Shown in pieces: positions 23,595 to 23,868 of a stretch of 23,868 nt of DNA; positions within the stretch are counted from its first letter, which is position 1; every line of letters starts with the position of its first letter. The position numbers and the translations under genes are program-made. Source of the stretch: Streptomyces sp. WM6378 (GTDB taxonomy: Bacteria > Actinomycetota > Actinomycetes > Streptomycetales > Streptomycetaceae); the NCBI RefSeq assembly GCF_001279695.1, contig NZ_LGDD01000018.1, positions 1-23,868 on the forward strand. The letters are read 5' to 3'. Under the pieces are notes generated by a model. The model was not told where the DNA came from, made no database searches, and worked only from the letters and a program-made list of their open reading frames with translations.

Positions 23595-23735
23595 TCAGGC
23601 ACCCTTCGTCGGCGAGTTGGGGGCGGGCGCGAGGTCGCATCCGGGGTGGGTGGTTTCGCCGTACGCGGCCATGGCGCTGTCGAGCGGCAGGCGGCAGGCG
23701 GTGCACAGGAGGGTGGGATCAGAGAGGTGCTGCAT
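23595..23735 (-). CDS. Small zinc-ribbon-like protein, hypothetical
   Basis: Product of 46 aa from ATG 23735 to TGA 23595. The sequence starts MQHLSDPTLLCTACRLPLDS and continues AMAAYGETTHPGCDLAPAP. The pattern C-x2-C, then H-x2-C 16 residues later, could bind one zinc ion. It lies just upstream of xis, where Streptomyces integrative elements often carry very short ORFs. The ATG lies within the GCGTCCCC repeat cluster, which also covers its ribosome site (GGGGACGCTGCA before the ATG). Function unknown. It is supported by position, cysteine pattern and its close spacing to xis. Confidence 0.6.
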   Translation of the reverse strand: MQHLSDPTLLCTACRLPLDSAMAAYGETTHPGCDLAPAPNSPTKGA

Positions 23736-23736
23736 T

Positions 23737-23854
23737 GCAGCGTCCCCAGCGGTCCCAGCGTCCCCCCGGTCGTGTTCGTGCAGGTCAGGGGTAGCGCTGT
23801 GGGGGGACGCTGAGAAGAGGGCAGCGTCCCCCTCAGCGGTCCCAGCGTCCCCCC
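23737..23854. repeat. Cluster of AGCGTCCCC repeats, possible operator or iterons
   Basis: Direct copies of AGCGTCCCC(CC) start at 23739, 23757, 23823 and 23844, and an inverted copy GGGGGGACGCT lies at 23801-23811. They form two similar blocks (23737-23767 and 23821-23854), each with two copies around AGCGGTCCC. They lie upstream of, and overlapping, the ribosome site of the 46-aa ORF-xis-int operon. They may control it, or belong to a replication or transfer locus that continues beyond the window. Confidence 0.7.
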
Positions 23855-23868
23855 GGGCGGGGCGGGGG

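Noticed and set aside
23402..23602. N-terminal extension of the integrase
   Set aside because: The residues overlap xis in another frame and are Arg/Pro/His-rich. The TGATG overlap at 23399-23403 supports the shorter form.
23737..23868. CRISPR-like array
   Set aside because: Repeats are about 10 bases, irregularly spaced, partly inverted and without unique spacers of constant length.

Overview
The window is a piece of a Streptomyces (or very close actinomycete) chromosome. Evidence is the very high G+C, frequent GTG starts with 4-base GTGA/ATGA overlaps, and a gene order that I recognise from Streptomyces cores: korA, an LuxR-type response regulator with two sensor kinases, the second incomplete nuo cluster, mscL, htpX, then alkB/ogt/yajQ and tRNA-Tyr.

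Layout. 1-270 (-) is the 5' end of korA (2-oxoacid:ferredoxin oxidoreductase alpha), cut by the window edge. 587-1258 (-) is a NarL/LuxR response regulator. Two tandem paralogous sensor kinases follow (1455-2719 and 2861-4026, both -). Each has lost a short stretch and its reading frame at the same point of the dimerisation/phosphoacceptor domain, next to a 100-bp tract identical in both. A 197-bp MITE-like inverted-repeat element (4145-4341) separates them from the divergent nuo operon.

4424-14197 (+) is nuoABCHIJKLMN, tightly overlapping and apparently one transcript. nuoD, nuoE, nuoF and nuoG are absent. The product would be a membrane proton-pumping arm with two peripheral Fe-S subunits (NuoB, NuoI) but no NADH module and no quinone-site NuoD. 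The nearby ferredoxin-reducing KorA makes a ferredoxin-type electron donor conceivable, which is inference. NuoC carries a long Ala/Pro-rich repeat tail, and NuoA has FAVD in place of the usual FDVE.

14476-16803 (+) holds mscL with a zinc-ribbon tail, htpX behind a promoter resembling the SigR consensus, a yccF-like membrane gene and a GlsB/YeaQ/YmgE gene. 16821-18605 (-) holds alkB and ogt (alkylation repair, overlapping) and yajQ. An intact tRNA-Tyr(GTA) with a 20-bp-stem terminator lies at 18830-18963 (+).

From about 19000 to the right edge is an accessory island. It starts with a gene-poor stretch containing a large imperfect inverted repeat, then a small basic membrane protein (-) and a small HTH protein (+). 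Next come two related about 130-bp attachment-site modules (20381-20515 and 21848-21980). Each has 10-bp-periodic arm repeats, a strong hairpin and the 3' end of a tRNA-Ser(TGA) gene. Between them lies a single gene for a HEPN-domain protein with an intact RX4H motif. Right of the second module are a tyrosine recombinase, an overlapping excisionase, a 46-aa zinc-ribbon-like ORF and a cluster of GCGTCCCC repeats, the start of an integrative element that continues beyond the window. The HEPN gene trapped between two tRNA-Ser-derived att modules is the most likely place for an undescribed defence or toxin function.
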